Notes under the pieces: generated by a model
Told to the model about the DNA's origin: nothing
What the model saw: only the letters and a program-made list of their open reading frames with translations
Databases searched by the model: none
Position numbers and translations under genes: made by a program
Shown: positions 41,542 through 53,785 of the stretch, one piece after another
Layout: every line of letters begins with the position of its first letter
How positions within the stretch are numbered: the stretch's first letter is position 1
Assembly (NCBI GenBank): GCA_021502835.1
Contig: JAKFGP010000003.1
Coordinates: forward strand, 1-64,000
Direction of reading: 5' to 3'
Origin: Streptomyces thinghirensis
GTDB taxonomy: Bacteria; Actinomycetota; Actinomycetia; Streptomycetales; Streptomycetaceae
Length of the DNA stretch: 64,000 nucleotides

Positions 41542-43156
41542 GTGACAGCCACCGCAACCTCCGTCGGCGAGTCGGACCGGACGCAGCCGCAGACCACGCG
41601 CGGCCTCGCGCGTCGCCGTGCGGCTCCCTGCGCCTCCTCCCGGCCGCCGCCGCCGCGCTCTCCGGAGTGCTGCTCTACGTCAGCTTCCCGCCGCGCACCC
41701 TGTGGTGGCTGGCCCTGCCCGCCTTCGCCGTCCTCGGCTGGGTGCTGCGCGGCCGCGGCTGGAAGGCGGGTCTCGGCCTCGGCTACCTCTTCGGCCTCGG
41801 CTTCCTGCTGCCGCTGCTGGTGTGGACCGGCGTGGAGGTCGGGCCCGGCCCCTGGCTCGCCCTGGTCGCGATCGAGGCGCTCTTCGTCGCGTTGGTCGGC
41901 GTGGGCGTCGCCGCCGTGTCGAAACTGCCGGCCTGGCCCGTGTGGGCGGCGGCGCTGTGGGTCGCGGGAGAGGCCGCACGCGCGCGCGTGCCCTTCGAGG
42001 GCTTCCCTGGGGCAAGATCGCGTTCGGGCAGGCGGACGGCGTGTTCCCTGCCGCTCGCCGCGGTCGGCGGCACACCGGCACTCGGGTTCGCGGTCGTCCT
42101 GTGCGGCTTCGGCCTCTACGAGGCCGTGCGCCTGGCCTCCCTGGCGCGCCGCACCGGAGAGTACGGCGGAGCGCGGCGGCGGTGGCCCTCCTCAGCGTGG
42201 CCGTACCCGTCTTGGCCGCCGTGGCCGCCCGGCCGCTGGTCAGCGACAAGGCGGAGGACGGCACCGCGACCGTCGCCGTGGTCCAGGGCAACGTGCCGCG
42301 CGCGGGCCTCGACTTCAACGCCCAGCGGCGGGCCGTACTCGACTACCACGCGCGCGAGACGCGACGCCTTGCCGCCGAGGTCGAGGCCGGCAAAATGGAC
42401 CGGCCCGACTTCGTGCTCTGGCCGGAGAACTCCTCGGACATCGACCCGTTCGCCAACGCCGACGCGCGGCAGGTCATCGACCGGGCCGCCAGGGCGATCG
42501 GCGCGCCCATCTCGGTCGGCGGCGTCGTGGAACGCGACGGCAAGCTGCTCAACGAACAGATCCTGTGGGACCCCGACAAGGGCCCGGTCGACACCTACGA
42601 CAAGCGGCAGATCCAGCCCTTCGGCGAGTACCTCCCGCTGCGCTCGCTCATCGGGGCGATCAACGACGACTGGACCTCCATGGTCAGCCAGGACTTCAGC
42701 CGGGGCACGGAACCGGGCGTGTTCACCATGGCCGGCACCAAGGTCGGGCTCGTCACCTGCTACGAGGCCGCCTTCGACTGGGCGGTGCGCTCCGAGGTCA
42801 CCGACGGCGCCCAGATGATCTCCGTGCCCAGCAACAACGCGACGTTCGACCGCAGTGAGATGACCTACCAGCAGCTCGCCATGTCCCGCATCCGCGCGGT
42901 CGAGCACAGCCGGACCGTCACCGTGCCGGTGACCAGCGGTGTCAGTGCGATCATCATGCCGGACGGGAGGATCACGCAGAGGACCGGCATGTTCGTGGCG
43001 GACTCCCTGGTCCAGGAGGTGCCCCTGCGCTCCTCCGAGACGCCCGCCACCCGGCTGGGCGTGGTGCCCGAGATCGCCCTGGTGCTGGTCGCGGCCGGCG
43101 GGCTCGGCTGGGCCGTCGGCGCCGGTGTGCGCGGGCGACGCGCCCGTGGCGTGTAG
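41542..43156 (+). CDS. lnt: Apolipoprotein N-acyltransferase
   Basis: Lnt transfers a fatty acid to the N-terminal Cys of lipoproteins in the membrane. GTG 41542. The N-terminal helices include SGVLLYVSFPPRTLWWLALP and GLGYLFGLGFLLPLLVWTGV. The nitrilase-type catalytic domain carries the triad: Glu in DFVLWPENSSDIDPFAN, Lys in VDTYDKRQIQPFGEYLPLRS and Cys in VGLVTCYEAAFDWAVRSEV. Supporting motifs are ISVPSNNATFDRSEMTYQQL and MSRIRAVEHSRTVTVPVTSG. A last helix precedes the basic RGRRARGV end. About 535 residues, normal. Frame breaks near 41615, 42010, 42045 and 42180. Confidence 0.93.
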
Positions 43157-43224
43157 CCGTACGCCCGCCGCACGCCCCGCGGCCCCGCCCGGAGTGGTCC
43201 GACCGGCCCGTTAGGGTCGTGCGC

Positions 43225-43704
43225 ATGGCTACTCCCGACTTCATCCGCGACCTGCGCGTCTCGGCCGGACACCAGCTGCTGTGGCTCCCCGGGGTCACCG
43301 CCGTCGTCTTCGACGACGAGGGCCGGGTGCTGCTGAACCGGCGTGCCGACAACCGGCGCTGGTCACTGATCGGCGGCATCCCGGAACCGGGGGAGCAGCC
43401 CGCCGCCTGCGCGGTGCGCGAGGTCGAGGAGGAGACGGCCGTACGGTGCGTCGTCGAGCGGGTGGTCCTCGTCCAGGCGCTGAACCCGGTGACGTACGAC
43501 AACGGTGACGTCTGCCAGTACATGGACATCACCTTCCGCTGCCGGGCCGTCGGCGGCGACGCCCGGGTCAACGACGACGAGTCGCTGGACGTGGGCTGGT
43601 TCGCGGTGGATGCCCTGCCGGACCTCAGGGAGTTCGGGCAGACCCGGGTCAAGCAGGCGCTGTCCGACGCCCCCACATGGTTCGACCCCACTGGTTGCAT
43701 CTGA
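43225..43704 (+). CDS. NUDIX hydrolase
   Basis: An intact NUDIX pyrophosphohydrolase of 159 residues. ATG 43225 (MATPDFIRDLRVSAGHQLLW); AGGG sits upstream. The NUDIX box is GGIPEPGEQPAACAVREVEE followed by ET, matching G-x5-E-x7-R-E-x2-E-E. The strand before it reads AVVFDDEGRVLLNRRADNRR. Substrate is a nucleoside diphosphate derivative of unknown kind. It ends SDAPTWFDPTGCI. 54 bases separate it from the dehydrogenase gene. Confidence 0.93.
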   Translation: MATPDFIRDLRVSAGHQLLWLPGVTAVVFDDEGRVLLNRRADNRRWSLIGGIPEPGEQPAACAVREVEEETAVRCVVERVVLVQALNPVTYDNGDVCQYMDITFRCRAVGGDARVNDDESLDVGWFAVDALPDLREFGQTRVKQALSDAPTWFDPTGCI

Positions 43705-43758
43705 AGTATGGGGCGTGCCCACATGGGGGTGCGGTGGACGCTGCCTAGGGTCGGAGAT

Positions 43759-44562
43759 ATGACCTCGCCCAGTGTCCTCCCGGCCCCCCACGCCTCCCCC
43801 CGCTCGACCTCGGCGGCCGTACCGCTCTCGTCACCGGCGCCGCCGGCGGCATCGGCCGTGCCTGCGCGCAGCGGCTGGCCGCGGCCGGGGGCCAAGGTCA
43901 GAGCGGTCGACCGGGACTCCGCCGGGCTGGACGCGCTCGCCGAGAGCTGCGGGGCCTCGCCGGCAGCGTCGAACCGCACGTCCTGGACCTGACCGACCTG
44001 GACGCCGCCGAGCTCGCCGCCGCCGGCACCGACGTCCTCGTCAACTAACGCCGGGCTGCAGTTGGTGCGGCCCATCGAGGAGTTCCCGCCGGACGTCTTC
44101 CACACCGTGCTCACCGTGATGCTGGAGGCCCCCTTCCGCCTCATCCGCGGCGCCCTGCCCCACATGTACGGGCAGGGCTGGGGCCGTATCGTCAACATCT
44201 CCTCCGTCCACGGCCTGCGTGCCTCGGCCTACAAGGCGGCCTACGTCTCCGCCAAGCACGGGCTGGAGGGGACTGTCCAAGACCGCCGCCCTAGAGGCGC
44301 CGCCCACGGCGTCACCTCCAACTGCGTGAACCCCTCCTACGTACGCACCCCGCTCGTCGAGAAGCAGATCACCGACCAGGCCCGGGCCCACGGCATCCCC
44401 GAGGAGCAGGTGCTGACCGACGTCATGCTGCGGGACAGCGCCGTGCGCCGGCTCATCGAACCGGAGGAGGTCGCCGACGCCGTCGCCTACCTGTGCGGCC
44501 CGCAGGCGTCCTTCGTCACCGGCACCTCATTCGTCCTGGACGGCGGCTGGACCGCGCACTGA
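43759..44562 (+). CDS. 3-hydroxybutyrate dehydrogenase-like SDR
   Basis: Short-chain dehydrogenase most like D-3-hydroxybutyrate dehydrogenase, which oxidises 3-hydroxybutyrate to acetoacetate with NAD+. ATG 43759. The cofactor site reads ALVTGAAGGIGRACAQRLAA across a break near 43800. NNAG is broken by one extra T at 44046, making a false TAA. Catalytic IVNISSVHGLRASAYKAAYV then SAKHG (Ser...Tyr-x3-Lys) is intact. SNCVNPSYVRTPLVEKQITD and FVTGTSFVLDGGWTAH (end) are typical of the BdhA group. Further breaks near 43885, 43955 and 44275. The next gene is a regulator in the same direction and may control this step. Confidence 0.9.
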
Positions 44563-44660
44563 CCAGGTGGCGGCCCGACCCGCCCACCGAGCCGGGTGGT
44601 GCCCTCGGCGTCCGGGGTTTTCCACAGGGCTGCCGGGACGACCGTGCGATGGGGAATCCT

Positions 44661-46645
44661 GTGAGCATGTCCCGCGATCACGTCCAGTCCGCCGAGCGCT
44701 CCGCCCACGACGCCGGAGCGCCGGTCGGCGACGCCGGCGATGCCGAGAGCCCGGCCGCCGCCGTCGAGACGCCGTTCCTGGAGCTGCTGGCCCGGGGCGC
44801 GTCCGCCGACGCCTACGAGCAGCCGGTGCTGCTCGCCCGCGCCGAGGGCGTACCGGCCGAGCGGATCACCGCGCTCGAACAGGCGAGGAACCTCGCCCTG
44901 CGCGTGCGCTCGGAACTGGAGGGCCGGCGCAGGCGTGAGGCCGAGCTGTCCGCACTGTTCGAGACGGCCCACGACCTCGCCGGTCTGCGCGACCTGGACG
45001 CGGTCCTGCGCGCGATCGTGCAGCGGGCCCGCTCGCTGCTCGGCACCGACGTGGCCTACCTCAGCCTCAACGACACCGCCCGCGGCGACACCTACATGCG
45101 CGTCACCGAGGGCTCGGTCGCGGCCCGCTTCCAGCAGCTGCGGCTCGGCATGGGGGAGGGGCTCGGCGGCCTCGTCGCCCAGACCGCCCGCCCCTACGTC
45201 ACCGACGACTACTTCAAGGACGCCCGCTTCCAGCACACCCGCACCATCGACGCGGGCGTACGCGACGAGGGCCTGGTCGCCATCCTCGGCGTGCCCCTCA
45301 TGCTCGGCCACCACGTCATCGGCGTGCTCTTCGCCGCGGACCGGCGCGCCCGCGTCTTCGAACGCGAGCAGATCGCCCTGCTCGGCTCCTTCGCCGCCCC
45401 TCGCGGCAGCCGCCATCGACACCGCGAACCTCCTCGCCGAGACCCGTTCGGCCCTCGCCGGCCTGGAGCGGGCCAACGAGATCATCCGGGACCGCAGCGG
45501 CGTCATCGAGCGCGCCTCCGACGTCCACGACCGGCTCGCCGAGCTCGTCCTGCGCGGCGGTGGTGTCCACGACGTGGCCGCCGCCGTCTCCCAGGTCCTG
45601 GCCGGCACCGTCGAGTTCACCGAGGCATCCTCGGCGCCGCCGCGCGCCCTGGAGACCTCCCGCGCCGAGGGCACGCGGTGCGGCACGAGGACGACTGGAT
45701 CGCCGCCGTCGCCGCCGGCGACGAGCTGCTCGGCGCCCTCGTCCTGCGCGGCCACCCCGGACTCGACCCCGTCGACCAGCTCACCCTGGAACGCGCCGCG
45801 ATGGTCACCTCCCCTCCTCCTGCTCGCCCGGCGCTCCGCCGCCGAGGCCGAACAGCGCGTACGCGGCGAGCTGCTGGACGATCTGCTCGACGCCCGCGAC
45901 CGCGACCCGCGCCTGCTGGGCGACCGCGCCCGACGGCTGCGCGCCGACCTGGACGCCGCCCACGTCGTACTCGCCGCCCGCCTCGACGCCACCGCAGCCG
46001 ACGCCGATCAGGAGGCGGACGCGCGCAGACGCCTGTGGGCCGCCGCCTCCCACCTCGCCGCCACCCGGCACGGCCTGGCCGCCGCCCGTGACGGCGGCAC
46101 CGTACTGCTGCTGCCCCTGCCCGCGGGGGACGGTGCCACGGACCTGGCCCGCCGCACCGCCCGCCAGCTGGGCACGGCCGTCCACGAGGCCGTCACCGTC
46201 GGCGCCTCCGCCCCCGTGGAGGATCTCGCCGCCCATCCCGACGCCGTGGCCGCCGCCTACACCGAGGCCCGGCGCTGTCTCGACGCCCTGCGCCTGCTGG
46301 GCCGCTCCGGGGACGGCGCCGCCGCCGAGGACTTCGGGTTCCTGGGGCTGCTGCTGGCCGGGGACCAGAACGTCTCCGGCTTCGTCGAGCGCACCATCGG
46401 CCAGGTCGTCGCCTACGACGAGCGGCGCGGCACCGAACTCCTGCGCACGCTCGACGCGTACTTCGCCTGCGGCATGAGCCCCGCCCGCACCAAGGACGCC
46501 CTGCACGTCCACGTGAACACGGTCGCCCAGCGCCTCGAACGCGTCGGCCGCCTCCTGGGCGACGACTGGCAGAGCCCCGACCGCGCGCTGGAGATACAAC
46601 TGGCCCCTGAGACTGCACCGGCTGTCGATACCGGCACAGCACTGA
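44661..46645 (+). CDS. GAF-domain PucR/CdaR-type transcriptional regulator
   Basis: A regulator of about 660 residues. GTG 44661 with GGGGA six bases upstream is preferred; ATG 44649 and 44667 are in frame. The N-terminal region VETPFLELLARGASADAYEQ leads to a GAF domain (ELSALFETAHDLAGLRDLDA to VAILGVPLMLGHHVIGVLFA). A long helical middle and the CdaR-like domain follow, and then the C-terminal PucR helix-turn-helix: TLDAYFACGMSPARTKDALH, VHVNTVAQRLERVGRLLGDD. A break near 46603 gives the true end LRLHRLSIPAQH. Other breaks near 45400, 45650, 45690 and 45810. Such regulators in this gene order usually control the neighbouring 3-hydroxyacid genes and transporter. Confidence 0.88.
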
Positions 46646-46646
46646 C

Positions 46647-46673
46647 CCCCCGTACACACGGCGCGTACGGGGG
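46647..46673. terminator. Bidirectional hairpin terminator
   Basis: CCCCCGTAC (46647-46655), 9-base loop, GTACGGGGG (46665-46673): a perfect 9-bp stem placed in the 44-base gap between two convergent genes. It can serve both. Confidence 0.75.
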
Positions 46674-46689
46674 CCGGTCACCGGACGGC

Positions 46690-48094
46690 TCAGAGGGTGC
46701 GCGCTCCCGGCGCCCCGGAGGCGCTCCCCTCCGCCTCCTTCATGTCCCCGCCCCTGTCCGCGTCCTCGGGAGAGAGGACATGACCTCGTTGAGATCCCGG
46801 TGGCGGGTCTCCTTCGCCACGCCCACGGCGATCAGCGCCAGGACGACGCGGCGATGACGTAGAGGGAGATCGGGGTGGAGCTGTCGTACTTGTCCAGCAG
46901 TGCGGTGGCGATCAGCGGCGCGGGGGCGCCGGCCGCGACGGAGGCGAACTGTGCGCCGATGGACGCACCCGAGTAGCGCATCCGGGTCGCGAACATCTCG
47001 GAGAAGAACGCCGCCTGGGGCGCGTGCATCGCGCCGTGCAGCACCAGGCCGACGGTCACCGCGAGGAGCAGACTGCCGAAGTCACCGGTGTCGATCAGCA
47101 TGAAGAAGGGGAACATCCACAACCCGACACCGGCCGCGCCCAGCAGATACACCGGACGCCGGCCGATCCGGTCCGACAGCGCACCCCAGGCCGGGATGAC
47201 CGCGAAGTGCACGGCCGAGGCGATCAGTACCGTGTTGAGCGCGCTCTGCTTGGAGACGTCGGCGGCGGTGGTGGCGTAGACGAGGATGAAGGCCGTGATG
47301 ACGTAGTAGCTGATGTTCTCCGCCATCCGCGCGCCCATCGCGATCAGTACGTCACGCCAGTGGTGGCGCAGCACGGCGACGATCGGAAGCGGCTCGGCCT
47401 TCACCTTGCGCGTCTCGGCCTGCGCCAACGCCTGCTTGAAAACGGGCGATTCGTCGACGGACAGACGAATCCACAAACCGACCATGACCAGCACTCCGGA
47501 GAGCAGGAACGGTATCCGCCAGCCCCAGCTGTTGAACGCCGAGTCCGACAGCACGGCCGTCAGCAGCGACAGCACGCCGGTCGCCAGCAACTGCCCCGCC
47601 GGCGCCCCGGTCTGCGGCCACGACGCCCAGAATCCGCGTCGCCGAGCGTCCCCGTGCTCCGACACCAGCAGCACGGCGCCGCCCCACTCACCGCCGAGCG
47701 CGAAGCCCTGGACGAGTCGCAGCACGGTCAGCAGCACGGGAGCGGCCGTACCGATGGTCGCGTGCGTGGGCAGCAGTCCGATCGCGAAGGTCGCCCCGCC
47801 CATCAGCAACAGGCTGAGCACCAGCAGCTTCTTGCGCCCGAGCCGGTCACCGTAGTGCCCGAACACCAGCGCCCCCCAGCGGACGCGCGGCGAACCCGAC
47901 GGCGTACGTCAGGAACGACAGCAGCGTGCCGACCAGCGGGTCGGAGTCCGGGAAGAACAGCTTGTTGAAGACGAGCGCGGCGGCGGAGCCGTAGAGGAAG
48001 AGTCGTACCACTCGATGGTGGTGCCGATGAGGGACGCGGCGACGATGCGCTTGAGTTTGCCGGGTGTCGGGGGAGCGGATGCTGCGGAGGCCAT
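46690..48094 (-). CDS. MHS-family metabolite:proton symporter
   Basis: A 12-helix major facilitator of the metabolite:H+ symporter (MHS) group, which imports small carboxylates such as shikimate, citrate or proline betaine. ATG 48094 with GAGGAAG upstream. Motifs: [20 protein letters not shown] (N-terminal MHS signature, broken near 48000), [20 protein letters not shown] (loop 2-3), [20 protein letters not shown] (helix 4), [20 protein letters not shown]. The C-terminus crosses breaks near 46850 and 46775 to end [11 protein letters not shown]. About 465 residues. Together with the dehydrogenase and PucR-type regulator it suggests uptake of a hydroxy-acid. Confidence 0.9.
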
Positions 48095-48297
48095 GTGCGC
48101 CACTTCCTCGTGTGCGGTGGGGACGGGTACGTGATGGCACACGGTAGGAAGCCGCAGGTCAGCGGCACATGTGGCGGGACAACATAGTTCGGGGGTCGAT
48201 GTGTGCGTGCGACCCCCATGCCGATGACGGGAGCCAGGTGCACGGCCAGGATGGACGCCTGCACCCGGGCGGTCGCCCAGTGCCTATGCTTGCGGCC

Positions 48298-48903
48298 ATG
48301 AGTCGATGGGAGAAGCTGACTGGTGGCGCGTCCGGCGAGCAGTACGCGGCTCGGTTCGCCCAACTCGCCGAGCAGGGTGAAGACGTACACGGCGAGGCGC
48401 GACTGTGCGCCACGCTGGTGTCCCCCGGGGGCGCGGGTGCTGGACGCCGGGTGCGGCACCGGTCGGGTTCTGATCCGGCTCGCCCAGCTCGGGTACGACG
48501 GCGTGGGCGTGGACCGTGACGCTTCCATGCTGGCCGTGGCACGCCGCAACGCACCAGAACTGACCTGGCTGCAGGCTGACCTGTCGGCCTTCGACCCGGC
48601 GACCGCGGGCGTCACCACCGGCTTCGACCTCGTCGTCGCTGCCGGCAACATCTTCCCCCTCCTCGCCCCGGGAACCGAGGCCGCCGTCGCCGCCCGGCTG
48701 GCCCGTGCCCTGCGCCCCGGCGGACTCCTCGTCGCGGGCTTCGGCCTGGACCGGGAGCATCTACCCGTGCCGCCCAGCCTGACCCTGGGGAGTACGACGC
48801 GTATTGCGGCTCCGCGGGCCTCACCCTGACCGATCGCTTCGCCACGTGGGACGCCGATCCGTACGACGGCGGCGGCTACGCGGTCAGCGTGCATCGCCGC
48901 TGA
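48298..48903 (+). CDS. Class I SAM-dependent methyltransferase
   Basis: A small methyltransferase of about 201 residues. ATG 48298 gives MSRWEKLTGGASGEQYAARF. SAM motif I is RVLDAGCGTGRVLIRLAQLG, followed by GVGVDRDASMLAVARRNAPE (acidic loop), FDLVVAAGNIFPLLAPGTEA (motif IV) and ALRPGGLLVAGFGLDREHLP. The last part, read over a break near 48795, is YCGSAGLTLTDRFATWDADP and the end GGGYAVSVHRR. The substrate is unknown. One more break near 48432. Confidence 0.9.
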
Positions 48904-48910
48904 GGACGCG

Positions 48911-48940
48911 GGCCCCGGCCGACCTCCGTCGGCCGGGGCC
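48911..48940. terminator. Strong bidirectional hairpin terminator
   Basis: GGCCCCGGCCGAC (48911-48923), loop CTCC, GTCGGCCGGGGCC (48928-48940): a perfect 13-bp stem eight bases after the methyltransferase stop and 20 bases from the end of the convergent next gene. Confidence 0.85.
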
Positions 48941-48960
48941 GCGGCTTCAGGACTCGGCGC

Positions 48961-49320
48961 TCACCGCTCCCGGTCGCACGTGCCTTCCTCCAGCTCGTGG
49001 ATGTCCCGGTCGCCGGAGCCGACACAGGTCCAGCGGTCGGGATCCTGGTACTCCCAGCTGGCGGGATCGGCGAGGAGGTCGTCCAGGGCCTGACCGGTCA
49101 CCGCTTCGCTGGTGAGGTGCGCGGGCCATTCGTCGGACTGGAACACCTTGATGAAGCCGAGGCGCTGCCAGCAGCGGATGAGGCGGGAGAAGCGCGGGAT
49201 GTGCTTCTTCCACTCCTCCTCGTCCTCACTGTCGGACCAGTCGGCCAGCAGGGCCCACAGGTCGGATCCCTCTCCTCCGTTGATGAAGAGGCAGTACTCG
49301 TCGTCTTGCAGGTCCTTCAT
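48961..49320 (-). CDS. Acidic hypothetical protein, 119 residues
   Basis: Intact, with good codon bias. ATG 49320 gives MKDLQDDEYCLFINGGEGSD, LWALLADWSDSEDEEEWKKH, IPRFSRLIRCWQRLGFIKVF, QSDEWPAHLTSEAVTGQALD. It ends DIHELEEGTCDRER. Rich in Asp/Glu/Trp, no membrane helix. Small acidic single-domain proteins of this look are often immunity-like or stress proteins in Streptomyces, but I recognise no family. Confidence 0.75.
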   Translation of the reverse strand: MKDLQDDEYCLFINGGEGSDLWALLADWSDSEDEEEWKKHIPRFSRLIRCWQRLGFIKVFQSDEWPAHLTSEAVTGQALDDLLADPASWEYQDPDRWTCVGSGDRDIHELEEGTCDRER

Positions 49321-49434
49321 GGGTCGGGTCCCTCCACCCTTGTCGCCTTCGCCGGCCGGCGCTTGATGTCATAGCCGTCGCGGCCGGCCCCCGTCACCCG
49401 TGTTGGTGTCGCTGCCCGGCGTTAGAGTTCCCCC

Positions 49435-50450
49435 ATGAACAGGCAGGCCCCGACGCTGGAGGATGTCGCGCGGGAGGCGGGGGTCTCCCGTGCCACCGTG
49501 TCGCGGGTCGTGAACGGCGTACGCAATGTCGATCCCAGCATCCAGGACCTGGTCCGCAGCGCGATCGAGCGGACGGGCTACACCGAACCGCGCGGCGAGG
49601 GCGTTGGTCACCCGACGTACCGGGGCGGTGGCCCTCATCGTCTCCGGCGCGGGCGACGCCTTCGCGGGCCGCGTGTTCGCGGACCCGTTCTTCGGCCGTG
49701 TCGTCAACGGCGTCGTGGGGCATCTCCGTGCGCGCATGACGCAACCGGTGCTGCTGTTCGCCGAGTCGGCGGCGGCCAGGACGCAGGTGGTCGACTACCT
49801 GCGGCAGGGCAGTGCGGACGGCGCGCTGGTGGTCTCCGTGCAGCCGGACGACCCTCTGCCGGACATGCTCCTGTCCGCCCGGGTCCCCACGGTGCTGTTC
49901 GCACGTCCCACCCGGGCGACACCGGTCAGTTGCGTCGATCTGGACCACCGTGCGGGGGGCCGCCTGGCCGGGGAGCACCTCCTGGGCCGCGGCTGCCGCC
50001 GTATCGCGGTGATCGGCGCGCCTCCGGATCTGCGGGCCGGCCGGGAACGCCTCGCCGGATTCCGCGACGCCCTGGCTCGCGCGGGGCATGACAGCCCTCC
50101 CGTTGCCGAGGGCGTGTTCACGCTGGACAGCGGGGCGGTGGCCATGGCCGCGCTGCTGGGACCACCCGCTGTGGACGGCGTGTTCGCGGCCAACGACCTG
50201 ATGGCCCAGGGCGCCTGCCAAGTCGTGCGGGAACTGGGCAGGCGCATCCCGGGGGACGTCGCCGTCGTCGGGTTCGACGACTCGAGCATCAGCAGTGACG
50301 TGCAGGCCACCGCTGACCACCGTGCGCCAGCCGGTGGAGGAGATGGCGGCGGCCATGGCCAGGATGCTGGACGAGCAGGTCCAGGGCACCCGCACCGAAC
50401 CCCGCACCCTCGTCTTCGAACCGGAACTGGTCGTACGCGAGTCCGCCTGA
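49435..50450 (+). CDS. LacI family transcriptional regulator
   Basis: LacI-type repressor, about 338 residues. ATG 49435 gives [40 protein letters not shown] (helix-turn-helix and hinge). After a break near 49590 come [80 protein letters not shown] and [20 protein letters not shown]. After another near 50310 the end is [11 protein letters not shown]. It faces the GH1 beta-glucosidase/ABC operon, the usual place for a CebR-like sugar repressor. I found no perfect CebR-type TGGGAGCGCTCCCA site, so its operator is unknown. Confidence 0.92.
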
Positions 50451-50496
50451 CCAGGCGACGGGGCAGGGCGCCGGCCATCGGCCTGGTCAGGCGCGA

Positions 50497-51904
<1,408 letters not shown>

Positions 51905-52784
51905 CTACTTGACGGCGCCGGCGGTGAGGCCGGTGACGAGGTAGCGCTGGAGCAGCAGGAAGCCGGCGACGACGGGGAGGCTGACGACGAGTGAGGCGGC
52001 CATGACCTGGTTCCAGTAGACGTCGTTCTGGGTGGCGTAGCCCTGGAGGCCGACGGCGAGGGTGCGGGTGGTCTCGTTGGTCATGACCGAGGCGAAGAGC
52101 ACCTCGCCCCAGGCGGTCATGAACGCGTAGACGGCGACGGCGACGATGCCGGGGATCGCGGCGGGCACGATCACCCGGAAGAGGGCGCCGAGCGGTCTGA
52201 GCCGTCCACCTTGGCCGCCTCGTCGAGGTCCCTGGGCACGGAGTCGAAGTAGCCGATCAGCATCCAGATGGAGAACGGCAGCGAGAAGGTGAGGTAGGTG
52301 AGGATCAGGCCGCCGCGGGAGCCGAACAGGGCGATCCCGGTGGCGTTGCCGATGTTGACGTAGATGAGGAACAGCGGCAGCAGGAACAGGATGCCGGGGG
52401 AACATCTGGGTCGACAGCGCACGGTCACCGAGAAGACGCGCTTGCCGCGGAAGGAGTAGCGGCTGACCGCGTAGGCCGCGAACACGGCGATGGTGACGGA
52501 GCAGAGGGTCGCCGCGCCCGCCACGATCAGCGAGTTCACGAAGTAGTCGGCGAGTGGGGACCGTTTCCCAGATGTCGAAGTACGGGCGGACGGTGAGACC
52601 CGAGGGGATCCACTCGAACTTGCCCGACACGTCCTCCAGCGGCTTCAGCGAGCTGGAGATCATCACGTAGACCGGCAGCAGGACGAAGACGGTGAGGAGG
52701 CTCAGGAACACGCGGCGGCTCCACAGGAAGGGACACGCGGGCGGCCATCGGGGAGCGGGGGCGCCGGACGGCGGGGCTAGGCAT
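51905..52784 (-). CDS. Carbohydrate ABC transporter permease (MalG type)
   Basis: Second membrane subunit of the sugar importer. ATG 52784 ([17 protein letters not shown]) overlaps the end of the MalF-type gene by eight bases. Helices include [40 protein letters not shown] and [20 protein letters not shown]. The EAA loop that docks the ATPase reads [10 protein letters not shown]. It ends [13 protein letters not shown]. Frame breaks near 52735, 52560, 52400 and 52195. No ATPase gene is present, as usual for Streptomyces importers that share MsiK. Confidence 0.92.
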
Positions 52785-53785
52785 CGGTGGCCTTTCCCCT
52801 CGGGAGGTGAGCCAGAGGTAGACACCCGTCACCACGAGCAGGAACAGGAGCAGCAGGACCGACATCGCGGAGCCCGTCCCGAAGTTCCAGGTCTGGAACG
52901 GAGGACTGGTAGATCGGATGGAGATCAGGTCCGCGCCTCCGGCGCCGCCTTGCCGAACAGGACGAAGGGCGTGTTGAAGTCGTTGAACGTCCACAGGAAC
53001 AGCACCAGGACGAGGACCTGGTTGACGGGGCGCAGCGCCGGCGGGTGATGCGGCGGACCTGCTGCCAGACGCCCGCGCCGTCCAGGCGGCGGCCTCGTAG
53101 ATGTCCTTCGGGATGTTCTGGAGCCCGGCCATGATGATGAGGAAGGCGAAGGCCAGCCCTTCCACACCGAGACGACGAGCAGGGGCGATGAAGCTGTTGT
53201 CGCCGATCAGCCAGAACGGGGGACGCCGGTGAGCCCGAGCTGGTCGTGCAGTACGTGGTTCACCAGCCCGTTGTCCCGCTGGAACATGAACGACCAGGTG
53301 ATGACGGCGGCGTAGACGGGCAGTGCGTACGGCACGAGGAAGATCGTGCGCAGGAAGCCCCGGCCGCGGAACGACTCCTGCATGAAGACACGCGGCGGCC
53401 ACGCCCAGCACCCAGCACAGGCCGACCAGAGCGCACCGTGAACAGGTATGGTGAAGAACGACTTCAGCAGCGCCTCGCCCACGGGGGCGTCGAAGTCGAG
53501 CGACATCGCGTAGTTGTCGAAGCCGGCCCAGGGGGCGGTGCCCCAGTCGCGGATGTAGAACTGGGTCAGCTCCCTGAAGCTGACGACGATGCCGATCACC
53601 ATCGGCACCAGGTGGACCAGTAGTTCGAGGAGGATCGCCCGGGAACAGCAGCGGGTACGGCAGGGCGATGCGGCGCAGCCGCCCGGAGCGACGCTTCGCG
53701 CGGCGCCGCTCCGGGGTCGTTCTTCCGCGCCGTCCGCTCGCCTGCTTCGAGGGCAGCGGTGGTAGTCGTAGGTGTCCGTGCTCAC
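52777..53785 (-). CDS. Carbohydrate ABC transporter permease (MalF type)
   Basis: First membrane subunit. GTG 53785 (VSTDTYD) overlaps the binding-protein stop (GTGA). A basic N-terminus is followed by helices such as HLVPMVIGIVVSFRELTQFY, FLRTIFLVPYALPVYAAVIT, FAFLIIMAGLQNIPKDIYEA (EAA loop begins) and LVLVLFLWTFNDFNTPFVLF. The last helix AMSVLLLLFLLVVTGVYLWL is followed by TSRG and a TAG at 52777-52779. Frame breaks near 53640, 53390, 53215, 53160, 53085, 53035, 52925 and 52905. Confidence 0.9.
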
